Shown: positions 24,401 through 33,186 of the stretch, piece by piece
Layout: each line of letters begins with the position of its first letter
Numbering within the stretch: the stretch's first letter is position 1
Assembly: GCA_949511625.1 (NCBI GenBank)
Contig: CATFEX010000022.1
Location: 1 to 64,000 of the forward strand
Origin: UBA11891 sp003533785
Lineage (GTDB): Bacteria > Bacteroidota > Bacteroidia > Flavobacteriales > Flavobacteriaceae
Length of the DNA: 64,000 bases
Direction: 5' to 3'
The notes under the pieces: model-generated
Databases searched by the model: none
Seen by the model: the letters and a program-made list of their open reading frames with translations, nothing else
Told to the model about the DNA's origin: nothing
Translations under genes and position numbers: made by a program

Positions 24401-27177
24401 TTGAGTTTATGCTTTAGGTATTGCCCGGTATAGGAAGCTTTTATTTTAATGATTTCTTCGGGGACACCCTGTCCCACACAATAACCTCCTTCATCACCAG
24501 CTTCGGGGCCCAATTCAATAATATGATCGGCACATTTGATTAATTCCAAGTTGTGTTCTACAACCAAAATACTGTGGCCCTTATTAATTAGCGCATCAAA
24601 GGAAATCAATAACTTACGGATGTCATGAAAGTGCAAACCTGTTGTAGGTTCGTCGAAGATAAATAAAAGCTTTTCTTGTGTATTTCCCCGGCCAATAAAT
24701 GAAGCAAGTTTGATCCGTTGGGCTTCTCCGCCCGAAAGGGTGGCTGATGACTGCCCCAACGTAATATAGCCTAAACCAACCTGTTGGAGAGGCAACAGTT
24801 TGTTGACTAGTTTTTTCTCATTGTGCTGATCAAATAGAGCAATGGTGTCGTCTACAGTCATTCCTAATAATTGGTCGATACTAATGCCTTGATAGGAGAC
24901 CTCTCGTATTTCTTTTTTAAATCGCTTTCCTTTACAATGCTCACATTCCAAAACCACATCGGCCATAAACTGCATTTCGATGGTCACAACGCCTTCCCCC
25001 TTGCATTCGTTACAGCGCCCACCGTCTACATTGAAAGAAAAATGTTTGGGTTGGTAATTCCGTTGTTTGGATAGCGATTGTTTGGCATAGAGCAAACGAA
25101 TCTCGTCATAGGCTTTAATGTAGGTGACAGGATTGGAACGTGAAGAACGACCAATGGGGTTTTGGTCTACAAATTCAACCCCAGATAATGCATTTACATC
25201 TCCTTTCAGTTCTGTATATTCTCCGGGCTTTTGGGTGTAAATATCAAAGCTACGGAGGAGTGCTGGGTAGAGAATTTTTTTTACTAACGTTGATTTACCA
25301 CTCCCTGAGACTCCAGTGACTACTGTTAATCCTCCCAGTGGTATGGTGACATCAATATTTTTTAGATTGTTTTCCCTGGCTCCTATGATTTCTAGTTTTT
25401 CACTAGCTTTTTTTCGTTTTTCGGGAACAGGAATTTTTTGAACTCCTGTTAAGTATTGGGCCGTTAGACTGTTTGCTTTTTTTACTTCTTCAAGGCTTCC
25501 TTCAGCTACTATTTCCCCTCCTAGACTTCCTGCTTCCGGCCCCATATCAATTACCCGATCGGCTGCTTGCATAATTTCTTCATCGTGTTCCACCACAATG
25601 ACGGTATTCCCTAAATTTCTTAATTTTTTTAAAACACCAATCAGCCGTTCGTTATCTTTAGAATGCAACCCTATTGAAGGTTCATCTAAGATATACATAG
25701 AGCCTACTAAGCTACTTCCTAATGAAGTTGCTAAATTAATGCGCTGAGACTCTCCTCCTGAAAGGGTATTGGACCGACGGTTGAGGGTTAGGTAACCCAA
25801 GCCTACGTCGAGCATGAATCGAATCCGATTGTTTATTTCTTTGAGTAAACGATCAGCAATGGCGGCCTCACTATTGCTGAGAGTCAGATGGTTAAAAAAC
25901 GAGTGCACCTCATTCAATGAAATATTCAACAAATCTGAAATACTTTTTCCTCCTATTTTAACATAATTTGCCTCTTTTCGTAATCGACTGCCTTGACATT
26001 CAGGACAGAGGGTTTTCCCTCGATATCGAGAGATCATGACTCGATTTTGAATTTTATAGTTTTTGGCTTCCAATTTTTTAAAAAAAGCGTCAATCCCAGT
26101 AAAATTTCGATTCCCATCCCATAGGAGTTGCTTTTGTGCTAGTGTGAGTTCAAAGTAGGGTCGATGAAGGGGAAAGTCAAACTCATAGGCATTATTAATT
26201 AATTTTTGATAGAATTTCTTGTATCCTGTTCCACGCCACGGGGCTATTGCATGATCGTATACAGACAAACTCGTATCTGGTACTACCAAATCGGGGTCAA
26301 TTCCCATTAAATCTCCAAATCCTTCACAATTTGGACAGGCTCCATGAGGGTTGTTGAAACTGAATAGATGTACTCCAGGAGTAAGAAACTTTATACCGTC
26401 ACGCTCAAAAGCATTCGAAAAAACTGTTGATGTAGCGTCTTCTAAAGACAGCAAACGGCATTGTCCTTTACCTTCGTAAAAGGCCAAGTCCACAGCATCG
26501 GACAGACGCTGGTAAAAATCCTCTTCGTGACGAACGACGATTCGATCTACTACAAGTTCAAAAGGAACAGTAGGAGCTTTTTCCAATTGGTCTAAACGAA
26601 GCATTTTTTCGTCTGAGTATATTCTAGAAAACCCTTGCTGTTTTATGATTTTAAAAACCTCTTCTTTAGTTCTGTTAGGATTATTTAGTATGGGAGATAG
26701 CAGGAGTAATTTTTGTCCTGCTTTGAAACCTTTGACAGCATCAATGACATCGGAAACAGTATTCTTTTTAACTTTTTCATTGGAAACAGGGGAGTAGGTT
26801 ACTCCCACACGGGAAAACAATAACTTCAAATAATCATAGATTTCTGTTCGGGTTCCAACAGTTGATTTGGGATTAGCAGTGGCTACTTTTTGTTCAACGG
26901 CAATAGCAGGAGCAATGCCGCGTATTTGATCTACTTTGGGTTTGTTCAAACGGCCCATAAATTGACGGGCATAGGAAGACAAACTTTCGACATAACGACG
27001 CTGTCCTTCAGCGTAAAGGGTATCAAAGGCTAGGGACGATTTTCCCGAACCCGACAAGCCCGTGATGACAATTAATTGATTTCTGGGGAGGGCTACTGAA
27101 ACATTTTTCAAGTTGTGCAATTGCGCTCCTTGAATAATGATGTATTTTTTGGGATCGAGTTCCTGTATTTTTTTCAT
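24397..27177 (-). CDS. uvrA: Excinuclease ABC subunit A
   Basis: 926-aa UvrA, the damage-recognition ATPase of nucleotide excision repair. It has two ABC ATPase modules: Walker A GLSGSGKSS near residue 45 and GVSGSGKST in the second half; ABC signatures LSGGESQRI and LSGGEAQRI; zinc-binding cysteine pairs (CPNCEGFG, CPECQG, CNECKGEG, CEHCKG). Length and domain order are normal. It is monocistronic, with its own promoter facing away from the sigma factor gene. Confidence 0.96.
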   Translation of the reverse strand: MKKIQELDPKKYIIIQGAQLHNLKNVSVALPRNQLIVITGLSGSGKSSLAFDTLYAEGQRRYVESLSSYARQFMGRLNKPKVDQIRGIAPAIAVEQKVATANPKSTVGTRTEIYDYLKLLFSRVGVTYSPVSNEKVKKNTVSDVIDAVKGFKAGQKLLLLSPILNNPNRTKEEVFKIIKQQGFSRIYSDEKMLRLDQLEKAPTVPFELVVDRIVVRHEEDFYQRLSDAVDLAFYEGKGQCRLLSLEDATSTVFSNAFERDGIKFLTPGVHLFSFNNPHGACPNCEGFGDLMGIDPDLVVPDTSLSVYDHAIAPWRGTGYKKFYQKLINNAYEFDFPLHRPYFELTLAQKQLLWDGNRNFTGIDAFFKKLEAKNYKIQNRVMISRYRGKTLCPECQGSRLRKEANYVKIGGKSISDLLNISLNEVHSFFNHLTLSNSEAAIADRLLKEINNRIRFMLDVGLGYLTLNRRSNTLSGGESQRINLATSLGSSLVGSMYILDEPSIGLHSKDNERLIGVLKKLRNLGNTVIVVEHDEEIMQAADRVIDMGPEAGSLGGEIVAEGSLEEVKKANSLTAQYLTGVQKIPVPEKRKKASEKLEIIGARENNLKNIDVTIPLGGLTVVTGVSGSGKSTLVKKILYPALLRSFDIYTQKPGEYTELKGDVNALSGVEFVDQNPIGRSSRSNPVTYIKAYDEIRLLYAKQSLSKQRNYQPKHFSFNVDGGRCNECKGEGVVTIEMQFMADVVLECEHCKGKRFKKEIREVSYQGISIDQLLGMTVDDTIALFDQHNEKKLVNKLLPLQQVGLGYITLGQSSATLSGGEAQRIKLASFIGRGNTQEKLLFIFDEPTTGLHFHDIRKLLISFDALINKGHSILVVEHNLELIKCADHIIELGPEAGDEGGYCVGQGVPEEIIKIKASYTGQYLKHKLN

Positions 27178-27190
27178 AGCACCAAAGCTG

Positions 27191-27219
27191 CAAAATTACG
27201 ATATACTGTGGGCTGGCAA
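27191..27219 (-). promoter_or_regulatory. Bacteroidota-type promoter for uvrA
   Basis: On the minus strand, TTG (27219-27217), an 18-nt spacer and TAATTTTG (27198-27191) match the consensus, 13 nt before the uvrA ATG. Confidence 0.6.
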
Positions 27220-27325
27220 ATTTTTTAGAAATAAAAAAATATAGTATATTGCATAAAATTCTTTGCCTATACAACAAGAATACTTTTAAAACAGATCGTT
27301 TCACAAGCGCTCCATGCGCCAAAAG

Positions 27326-27333
27326 TATTTTTG
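27326..27333 (+). promoter_or_regulatory. TAnnTTTG element abutting the sigma factor start
   Basis: TATTTTTG ends 2 nt before ATG 27336. If it works as a -7 element the transcript would begin at or inside the first codons, so it may be fortuitous or may mean a different start. Confidence 0.25.
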
Positions 27334-27335
27334 TT

Positions 27336-27926
27336 ATGCCACAGACCCGTACCTCCAACATTGAAGACGCTCAATTCGTATCCGACTATTTAGAAGGAAA
27401 CGAATGGGCCTTGGAAAAGTTAATCAACCGCCACCAACTTCGTATTTTTAATTTTATTTATTCCAAGGTTCACGATCGTGATACCACAGAAGATATTTTC
27501 CAAGATACTTTCATTAAAGTGATAAAAACCCTAAAAAATGGGCAATATAATGAAGAAGGAAAATTCCTTCCTTGGGTTATGCGCATTGCACACAATCTCG
27601 TTATAGACCATTTTCGAAAAAACAATCGTATTCCCAAGTTTGAAAACAGCGATGATTTCGACATCTTCCAATTCATTACTGATGGAGCCATCAACGCGGA
27701 AGACGCCATGATTACGGATCAGATTGTGAACGACCTACAAAAATTGATTTTAGAGCTTCCCGAGGACCAACGTGAGGTACTAATGATGCGTGTGTATCGT
27801 GAAATGAGTTTTAAGGAAATAGCTGAAACAACAGGTGTGAGCATCAATACCGCTTTGGGACGTATGCGATATGCCATCATAAATTTGCGAAAATTAATTG
27901 ATGAGAATAAAATAATTCTGTCTTAA
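27336..27926 (+). CDS. ECF-type RNA polymerase sigma factor
   Basis: 196-aa sigma-70 family protein of group IV type. Region 2 is DTTEDIFQDTFIKVIKTL and MRIAHNLVIDHFRKN; region 4 (from about 140) holds the HTH (YREMSFKEIAETTGVSINTALGRMRYA). No anti-sigma gene is adjacent: the next gene is a 50-aa protein with no membrane segment. I start at ATG 27336; the frame extends 29 codons upstream, but that extension has no counterpart in ECF factors. It is divergent from uvrA. Confidence 0.88.
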   Translation: MPQTRTSNIEDAQFVSDYLEGNEWALEKLINRHQLRIFNFIYSKVHDRDTTEDIFQDTFIKVIKTLKNGQYNEEGKFLPWVMRIAHNLVIDHFRKNNRIPKFENSDDFDIFQFITDGAINAEDAMITDQIVNDLQKLILELPEDQREVLMMRVYREMSFKEIAETTGVSINTALGRMRYAIINLRKLIDENKIILS

Positions 27927-27974
27927 CAAATACTAAATAACTATTTCCGACGTTCTTAAATGAAACAAGAATGA

Positions 27975-28127
27975 ATGGAAAAAGATTACTCAGCAAATAA
28001 TTCCAAAAAAAGTATTTGTCCGATTGCGCCTAGGGATTTAGTTATCAAGCGTATTATGGCTTTTTCAAAAGCATATGAGGAACAAAGAACTTCCGAGAGA
28101 AACAGACTTGATTCACTTAAGAATTAA
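27975..28127 (+). CDS. 50-aa conserved-looking small protein after the sigma factor
   Basis: Short ORF from ATG 27975 to TAA 28127, 48 bp after the sigma factor. It encodes a hydrophilic protein with a central PRDLVIKRIMAFSKAYEEQ helix. I recall similar 45-50-aa proteins with an I-L-A-F-S-K-A core at the same place in other flavobacteria, which supports coding, although I cannot run a search. Its last 11 bp overlap the convergent nth gene. It could be a small regulator or anti-sigma peptide for the neighbouring ECF factor; this is speculation from position only. Confidence 0.6.
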   Translation: MEKDYSANNSKKSICPIAPRDLVIKRIMAFSKAYEEQRTSERNRLDSLKN

Positions 28128-28776
28128 TTTTTTCTAAGGCTTTTCTTACTACTGGTCGTCGCCCAACTTTTAAAGTTATAGGATCTTTTCGGATGTCCCA
28201 ACCTCTTGCAGGACAATATTCCCTTCCATACCATATGATTTGCAAATGCAGTTCATTCCATTTATCCTTTGGAAACAATCGTTTAGCATCTCGTTCGGTT
28301 TGCACCACGTTTTTGCCATTAGATAAACCCCATCGATAAAGGAGTCGATGAATGTGCGTGTCTACGGGAAAGGCAGGAATACCATAGGCTTGTGAAAGGA
28401 CTACAGCAGCTGTTTTGTGTCCAACGGCCGGCAGGGCTTCTAGGGCTTCGTAGGTTTTTGGAACTTTGCCATCATATTTATCGAGTAAAATTTGTGACAA
28501 GCCATGAATTCCCCTCGATTTCATCGGAGATAATCCAACGGGACGAATAATATCTCGAATTTCTTCTACCGTTAGCTTAATCATATCTTCTGGAGTATGA
28601 GCTCTTGCGAATAGAAGCGGCGTGATTTGATTAACTCTCACATCTGTACTCTGTGCAGAAAGTAGAACGGCTATCAGTAATGTATAGGGGTCAGTATGAT
28701 CCAACGGGATCGGGATAGTAGGATACAATTCCTTTAAAGTTTGAATAATATAGTTGACTTTATCTTTCTTCAGCAT
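28117..28776 (-). CDS. nth: Endonuclease III, variant without the Fe-S cluster motif
   Basis: 219-aa base-excision repair glycosylase/AP lyase for oxidised pyrimidines. It has the helix-hairpin-helix LPAVGHKTA with the catalytic Lys, and the catalytic Asp in FPVDTHIHR. The C-terminal region where most Nth proteins have C-x6-C-x2-C-x5-C holds only one cysteine (REYCPARGWD), so the 4Fe-4S cluster is absent. I choose ATG 28776 (MLKKDK); another in-frame ATG lies three codons upstream. It is divergent from bcp. Confidence 0.9.
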   Translation of the reverse strand: MLKKDKVNYIIQTLKELYPTIPIPLDHTDPYTLLIAVLLSAQSTDVRVNQITPLLFARAHTPEDMIKLTVEEIRDIIRPVGLSPMKSRGIHGLSQILLDKYDGKVPKTYEALEALPAVGHKTAAVVLSQAYGIPAFPVDTHIHRLLYRWGLSNGKNVVQTERDAKRLFPKDKWNELHLQIIWYGREYCPARGWDIRKDPITLKVGRRPVVRKALEKINS

Positions 28777-28780
28777 TGTG

Positions 28781-28788
28781 TACATTTG
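28781..28788 (+). promoter_or_regulatory. Possible -7 element for bcp
   Basis: TACATTTG, 25 nt before the bcp ATG. The nearest upstream TTG (28754-28756) is 24 nt away, slightly beyond the normal spacing. Confidence 0.35.
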
Positions 28789-28813
28789 TTTGTAACAAAG
28801 AAAATAAATTGCA

Positions 28814-29269
28814 ATGAATACTTTACAAGTAGGGGATTCCCTTCCCGTTTTTTCAGTTGAAGATCAATATGGAAACACCATTAAGCATACCGACTATGCC
28901 AACCAAAAATTAGTTGTATTCTTCTATCCCAAGGCCAATACTCCTGGTTGTACATTGGAAGCTTGTGATCTTCGAGATCATTACGCTAAGCTGCAAGCAG
29001 CCGGTTATGCCTTATTGGGTGTGAGCGCCGATAGCATAAAACGGCAAAAAAGTTTTTCTGATAAATTTAATTTCCCCTTTCCCTTATTGGCAGATGAAGA
29101 TAAAGGCGTTATCGAAGCCTTTGGAGTCTGGGGTCCCAAAAAATTCCAAGGAAAGGAATACGATGGTATCCATCGAAAAACATTTCTTTTCAATGAGGAA
29201 GGAGTTTGCACCCGTGTTATCGATAAAGTAAAGACCAAAGCACACGCTGCTCAAATTTTGGAGGTCTAA
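28814..29269 (+). CDS. bcp: Thioredoxin-dependent thiol peroxidase (peroxiredoxin Q/BCP)
   Basis: 151-aa peroxiredoxin reducing hydroperoxides with thioredoxin as donor. It has the family motif YPKANTPGCTLEACDLRD with the peroxidatic Cys in PGCT and the second Cys five residues later (the BCP C-x4-C arrangement). Normal length. It lies divergent from nth and converges on the TM2 gene with a 5-bp gap. Confidence 0.94.
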   Translation: MNTLQVGDSLPVFSVEDQYGNTIKHTDYANQKLVVFFYPKANTPGCTLEACDLRDHYAKLQAAGYALLGVSADSIKRQKSFSDKFNFPFPLLADEDKGVIEAFGVWGPKKFQGKEYDGIHRKTFLFNEEGVCTRVIDKVKTKAHAAQILEV

Positions 29270-29274
29270 TCTCT

Positions 29275-29502
29275 CTAAGGCTTTATTTTTCTGCCCTCAT
29301 TATCCTTAAAATCTCCAATTACGATAATGATAAAGTCGATTATGGCCCAGATACCAAACCCTCCTAGGGTAAACAGCATCAATAGGCCCGTTCCAATCTT
29401 TTCAGTATAAAAACGATGGGCGCCAAATACGCCAAAGAAATAACACAATAAAATGGTGGGGACAAAACCTTTGTCGCTCTTTTCTTCAGATTCAATTTTC
29501 AT
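29275..29502 (-). CDS. TM2-domain membrane protein
   Basis: 75-aa protein with the complete TM2 domain: first helix ILLCYFFGVFGAHRFYTEK including the G-x-H-R-F-Y signature, a short Gly-containing turn, and second helix ending in IIDFIIIV. A basic tail follows. Function of stand-alone TM2 proteins is unknown. It is monocistronic. Confidence 0.85.
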   Translation of the reverse strand: MKIESEEKSDKGFVPTILLCYFFGVFGAHRFYTEKIGTGLLMLFTLGGFGIWAIIDFIIIVIGDFKDNEGRKIKP

Positions 29503-29664
29503 TGATGGTACTTTTTGGGGTTAATATATTTTTTAGTTACAATTTAAATTATTGTTTTTTTGTAGGCAAACGGGTTATTATTTTCCAATCCTCACTACAT
29601 CATTAAAGCCATATGATGTTTTAACTCTTTAAATATAAATAAAAGGATTTAGGCATATAAATAA

Positions 29665-30429
29665 TTACTGCTGTGATAGAAATTTTATCAATAGGTGTTT
29701 GATTTGTAAATCACCAAAACCATAGATGGGGAGCTGTTTTTGAAATTCTTGATAGAGGAGTTCAGTGGATTCTGTCTCTTTATTTTCAATAATTTTTTTA
29801 AGGACTTCGATAGGTTTTCCTAATCTGTTTTCTGTAGGAATTCTTGAAAGGTGTGCGGAGACTGCTTCTCTGACATGCGAATAACCATTAGGAAGCTGCT
29901 GTGAGAGTAAAGTGAGCTGTTTGACGGCTCCTGTTGCATAGGCTTGCCAAAGTGGTGCCAAGAGAGTGGGAGCAGGGAGCACCTGTCGCTGCAGATAAAG
30001 TTCCGTCAACTCAGTTTCCGTATAGACAGAAAAAGCATAGGGCGATTGATTGTTAGGGCGAACAAGGTATAGATCGCAATCTTTGCGGTCCCTAAGAAGA
30101 TAACATACAAACCAACAATTAACCTGGCAAAATAAATCGTCTTCAAACCATAGATTGATTTCCGATCCATTCGGTATTTTTTGAACCTTATTAAATTCTG
30201 ATACAATACGTTCCTCGTATTCAATTGGGGTACAGACTTGATATGTTTGAGCAAAAAAAGCGGAACGCTTTTGGTATAGTTCTTTTAGTGAATTTCCAGT
30301 TACAGGACCGTCTACCAAACATTCACGAAAAACAATAGAAGCTCCTTTTAAATCCCTGGGGAATTGCTCCAAAAGAGCATCCCCATTGAGGATATGTATG
30401 CAATTTTGGGATTTATTTTTTGTACCCAA
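29665..30429 (-). CDS. DUF1835-domain protein
   Basis: 254-aa soluble protein. The first 120 residues carry the DUF1835 signature HILNGDALLEQFP, then VFRECLVDGPV and a WFEDDLFCQVN block; this order of motifs is typical of the family. The C-terminal part resembles DUF3658-like regions only weakly. Function unknown. The start overlaps the end of the upstream 477-aa gene by 17 bp, indicating co-translation. Confidence 0.75.
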   Translation of the reverse strand: MGTKNKSQNCIHILNGDALLEQFPRDLKGASIVFRECLVDGPVTGNSLKELYQKRSAFFAQTYQVCTPIEYEERIVSEFNKVQKIPNGSEINLWFEDDLFCQVNCWFVCYLLRDRKDCDLYLVRPNNQSPYAFSVYTETELTELYLQRQVLPAPTLLAPLWQAYATGAVKQLTLLSQQLPNGYSHVREAVSAHLSRIPTENRLGKPIEVLKKIIENKETESTELLYQEFQKQLPIYGFGDLQIKHLLIKFLSQQ

Positions 30430-31846
30430 ACATTTGATTTTTGATAATCATTTCTGAAATCCCTTCGGGTAATTGATTTTCCCAGCCGCTTTTGCTCTCT
30501 TTTATTTGAGCGAGTATATCGCGGGAAAAAATACGAAGGTATTCCTCCTCATAATCGAAGACATCAACGATTTTCCCGTTGTATTTGAAGAATTTATAGA
30601 AATCTTTCATGCGTGGATGCAAGCGAAGATTGTTACTGTTGATCACTGTATCACTTTCTGGATTTTTAGCCGGATAAAGGTATACCTTAAGGTTGTTGTA
30701 AAACATTTTACCAAAGGCTTCGAGTATTCCTCCACTTAGGTCACTGTAGTAATCCTCTTTAAAGATTTCGATAAAGTTATTGACTCCAATAGATAGGGCC
30801 ATTTGTTTTTTGGTGTAGGCGGCGAAATAATCAACCAAACGATAGTATTCCTGAAAGTCAGAGATCATTACAATATGTCCCAAAGAACAGAGTAATTGAG
30901 CTCTGTCCATAAAGTCTTGCTCATCGATTTCACCTTGTGCCATTAGGTTGGAGAGCGTTATTTCGAAAATGACTACGGTTTTATCTTCCTCTACATTAGC
31001 TTCCTTGACAAATATATCATATGACTTTTCGAACATGTCAATATTGACTTTGGTAACGGGACGAAAACTTCCTCGTAAAGCAAGAATATTTTTTTTATAC
31101 AGAATCCGAGCCGGAAGGATATTATTTCCAGAGGAGTCGAACATAACAGCCTCTGTCATTCCGTTTTTCACCAATTGAAGGCTCATTAATCGGTTGTCTA
31201 CATTTTTAAATAAAGGGCCATTGAAATTGATGGTGTCAATTTCGATGGCATCATCGTCGATGTAGTCATACAAATACCGCAAGATTTTTTTAGGCTCTTT
31301 GTGCTTATAAAAAGCACCATAAACCAAATTAACTCCCATGAACCCTAGCACCTCTTGCTGTAATCGGGCTTCGGCTTGATGAAAGCGTACATGCAATGTG
31401 ATTTCATTGTAGGGTTCATCGGGCGCCGTTTGAAAACGAATTCCCATCCATCCATGTCCTTTAAATTTTTTAGCAAAGTCTATGGTTGCAACGGTATTGG
31501 CTAGGGTGAAAAACATTTTGTCAGGATGGTCTTCTTTGGGGATTCGGCTTTCCAGTAATTGCATTTCATGATCGAGCATTTTACCCAAACGGGCTTCGGT
31601 CACATAGCGCCCGTCTTCTTCTTCTCCGTAGATAGTATCACTAAAGTTTTTGTCATAGGCTGAAATTGTCTTAGCGATGGTTCCAGATGCTCCTCCAACA
31701 CGAAAGAAATGGCGAGCAACTTCTTGGCCAGCACCGATTTCTGCAAAAGTTCCGTAAATGTGTTGATTGAGATTAATACGAAGCGCCTTGGCTTCTATAG
31801 AGGGACGGTTTTCAAAGGTTTGATCACCAGGTAAGGATGGACTCAT
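30413..31846 (-). CDS. Conserved 477-aa protein of unknown function
   Basis: Large soluble protein without signal peptide or membrane helices. Visible conserved-looking stretches are the N-terminal NQHIYGTFAEIGAGQEVARHFFRVGGASGTIAKT, central HGWMGIRFQTAPDEPYNEI and C-terminal LRLHPRMKDFYKFF. I know such proteins in many Bacteroidota, sometimes labelled TonB-dependent receptor or nicotinate-nucleotide adenylyltransferase; neither fits, as there is no barrel, plug or HxGH motif. It has a good promoter and is followed by the overlapping DUF1835 gene, so the two probably act together. Confidence 0.75.
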   Translation of the reverse strand: MSPSLPGDQTFENRPSIEAKALRINLNQHIYGTFAEIGAGQEVARHFFRVGGASGTIAKTISAYDKNFSDTIYGEEEDGRYVTEARLGKMLDHEMQLLESRIPKEDHPDKMFFTLANTVATIDFAKKFKGHGWMGIRFQTAPDEPYNEITLHVRFHQAEARLQQEVLGFMGVNLVYGAFYKHKEPKKILRYLYDYIDDDAIEIDTINFNGPLFKNVDNRLMSLQLVKNGMTEAVMFDSSGNNILPARILYKKNILALRGSFRPVTKVNIDMFEKSYDIFVKEANVEEDKTVVIFEITLSNLMAQGEIDEQDFMDRAQLLCSLGHIVMISDFQEYYRLVDYFAAYTKKQMALSIGVNNFIEIFKEDYYSDLSGGILEAFGKMFYNNLKVYLYPAKNPESDTVINSNNLRLHPRMKDFYKFFKYNGKIVDVFDYEEEYLRIFSRDILAQIKESKSGWENQLPEGISEMIIKNQMFGYKK

Positions 31847-31865
31847 AGGTTATACGATTCACTCT

Positions 31866-31895
31866 CAAAATTACACATTCTTTATCTAGGGACAA
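31866..31895 (-). promoter_or_regulatory. Bacteroidota-type promoter for the 477-aa protein gene
   Basis: Minus-strand TTG (31895-31893), 19-nt spacer, TAATTTTG (31873-31866), 19 nt before the ATG. Confidence 0.6.
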
Positions 31896-31900
31896 ATATT

Positions 31901-31908
31901 TATCTTTG
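31901..31908 (+). promoter_or_regulatory. TAnnTTTG element close to the PhnP-like gene start
   Basis: TATCTTTG ends 8 nt before ATG 31917, which would give a very short leader. No TTG at the usual spacing. Confidence 0.35.
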
Positions 31909-31916
31909 ACTTTCGC

Positions 31917-32687
31917 ATGCTGAAAATAACTTTCTTAGGAACAGGTACTTCTCAGGGTATTCCCATCATAGGGAGTGAGCATCCTGTCTGTTTAAGTAAC
32001 GATCCTAGAGACAAACGTTTGCGAGTTTCGGTTCTTTTGGAGTGGGCTCAGCAATATTACGTAATTGATTGTGGTCCCGATTTTCGACAACAACTTCTAT
32101 CCAATCCAATCCCTAGGTTAGATGGGCTCTTATTTACACATGAACATGCAGATCATACGGCTGGACTCGACGATATTCGACCATTTTGCTTTCGACAAGG
32201 TGCAATGTCTCTCTATGCCGATCTCCGAGTTCAAACGGCCCTTAAGCAACGGTTTGCCTATATTTTTGAGACCGAGAATAAATACCCCGGAGCGCCTAAT
32301 GTAGTTTTGAATACAGTAGACAAAACAACTGGTTTTGACTTGGGTGGAAAAACCGTTACCCCAATTGAAGTAATGCATAACCAGTGGCCAGTTTTGGGCT
32401 ATCGTGTAGATAATTTTGCCTATTTGACTGATGTAAAAACCATTGCTCTTGAAGAAAGAAAAAAACTAAAGGGTTTAGACGTTTTGGTGCTTAATGCCCT
32501 TAGAATTGATCCTCACCCAATGCATCTGAATCTTGAGGAAGCATTGCAACTGGTCGCTGAAATTCAACCCAAACGAGCCTATTTCACCCATATTAGCCAT
32601 CTTCTAGGGTTTCACGAAAATGTCTCTGAACAGTTGCCAGGAAATGTATTTCTTGCTTATGACAATCTTCAAATAGAATCAGAATGA
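31917..32687 (+). CDS. MBL-fold metallohydrolase, PhnP-like phosphodiesterase
   Basis: 256-aa metallo-beta-lactamase-fold enzyme. The N-terminal FLGTGTSQGIPIIGSEHPVC and the metal-binding HxHxDH motif HEHADH (followed by TAGLDDI) identify the PhnP/YycJ-like branch that cleaves phosphodiesters such as cyclic phosphoribose. Further ligands are MHNQWPVLGYR, YLTDVK and the C-terminal HISH. The substrate is not certain. It starts 70 bp from the divergent 477-aa protein gene and is followed after 1 bp by the next gene. Confidence 0.85.
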   Translation: MLKITFLGTGTSQGIPIIGSEHPVCLSNDPRDKRLRVSVLLEWAQQYYVIDCGPDFRQQLLSNPIPRLDGLLFTHEHADHTAGLDDIRPFCFRQGAMSLYADLRVQTALKQRFAYIFETENKYPGAPNVVLNTVDKTTGFDLGGKTVTPIEVMHNQWPVLGYRVDNFAYLTDVKTIALEERKKLKGLDVLVLNALRIDPHPMHLNLEEALQLVAEIQPKRAYFTHISHLLGFHENVSEQLPGNVFLAYDNLQIESE

Positions 32688-32688
32688 T

Positions 32689-33186
32689 ATGAAAAAACAC
32701 ATTTTCGCCTACCTCTTTGTCTTCACCGTCTTGATTTTATTATTCCATGTGGTGAATTCTAATAAAATTTTGACCAATCTAGAATCAGATTGGCAAGAGG
32801 AAATCATGCAAAGAAAACAACTTCAGGACACTATTCGAATACTGCAAGATCGTATTGATGAAGAAGAGTATTTTTCATTGATTCAAAATGAAGGGGCCCA
32901 AATTTTTTTTCAGGGCGAAGACTTGATAGAGCTTGAGAATCAATTGATGGATGCCATTTATGAAACTAACCTTTTGCCTAATAACGAAAAATTAATCCCT
33001 TTTGCTCCCATGGGAGAGGGTGGGTACTTAATTAATAAAGTTAAAGTGTTAAATCATAAATGGGTTATTGCAGATTTCACTGATGGTAGTTTTTGGGGAG
33101 AAATGCTGATGCTTTATTCCAAGGATAAAATAGGCCGTTTCCGTTTTGAAGTCAAGGAATCTTTTCTCTACCCCTTATCGGACTAG
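32689..33186 (+). CDS. Membrane-anchored protein of unknown function
   Basis: 165-aa protein with one N-terminal transmembrane helix (IFAYLFVFTVLILLFHVV), a charged heptad-like stretch likely to form a short coiled coil (about 30-60), and a C-terminal globular part with WVIADFTDGSFWGEMLM. Flavobacterial relatives are sometimes called hydrolase, apparently only from proximity to the MBL gene; I see no catalytic motif. It follows the PhnP-like gene by 1 bp. Its last 12 bp overlap the convergent alpha/beta hydrolase gene. Confidence 0.65.
   Translation: MKKHIFAYLFVFTVLILLFHVVNSNKILTNLESDWQEEIMQRKQLQDTIRILQDRIDEEEYFSLIQNEGAQIFFQGEDLIELENQLMDAIYETNLLPNNEKLIPFAPMGEGGYLINKVKVLNHKWVIADFTDGSFWGEMLMLYSKDKIGRFRFEVKESFLYPLSD

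Noticed and set aside
30413..31846. TonB-dependent receptor
   Set aside because: No signal peptide, TonB box, plug domain or barrel strands.
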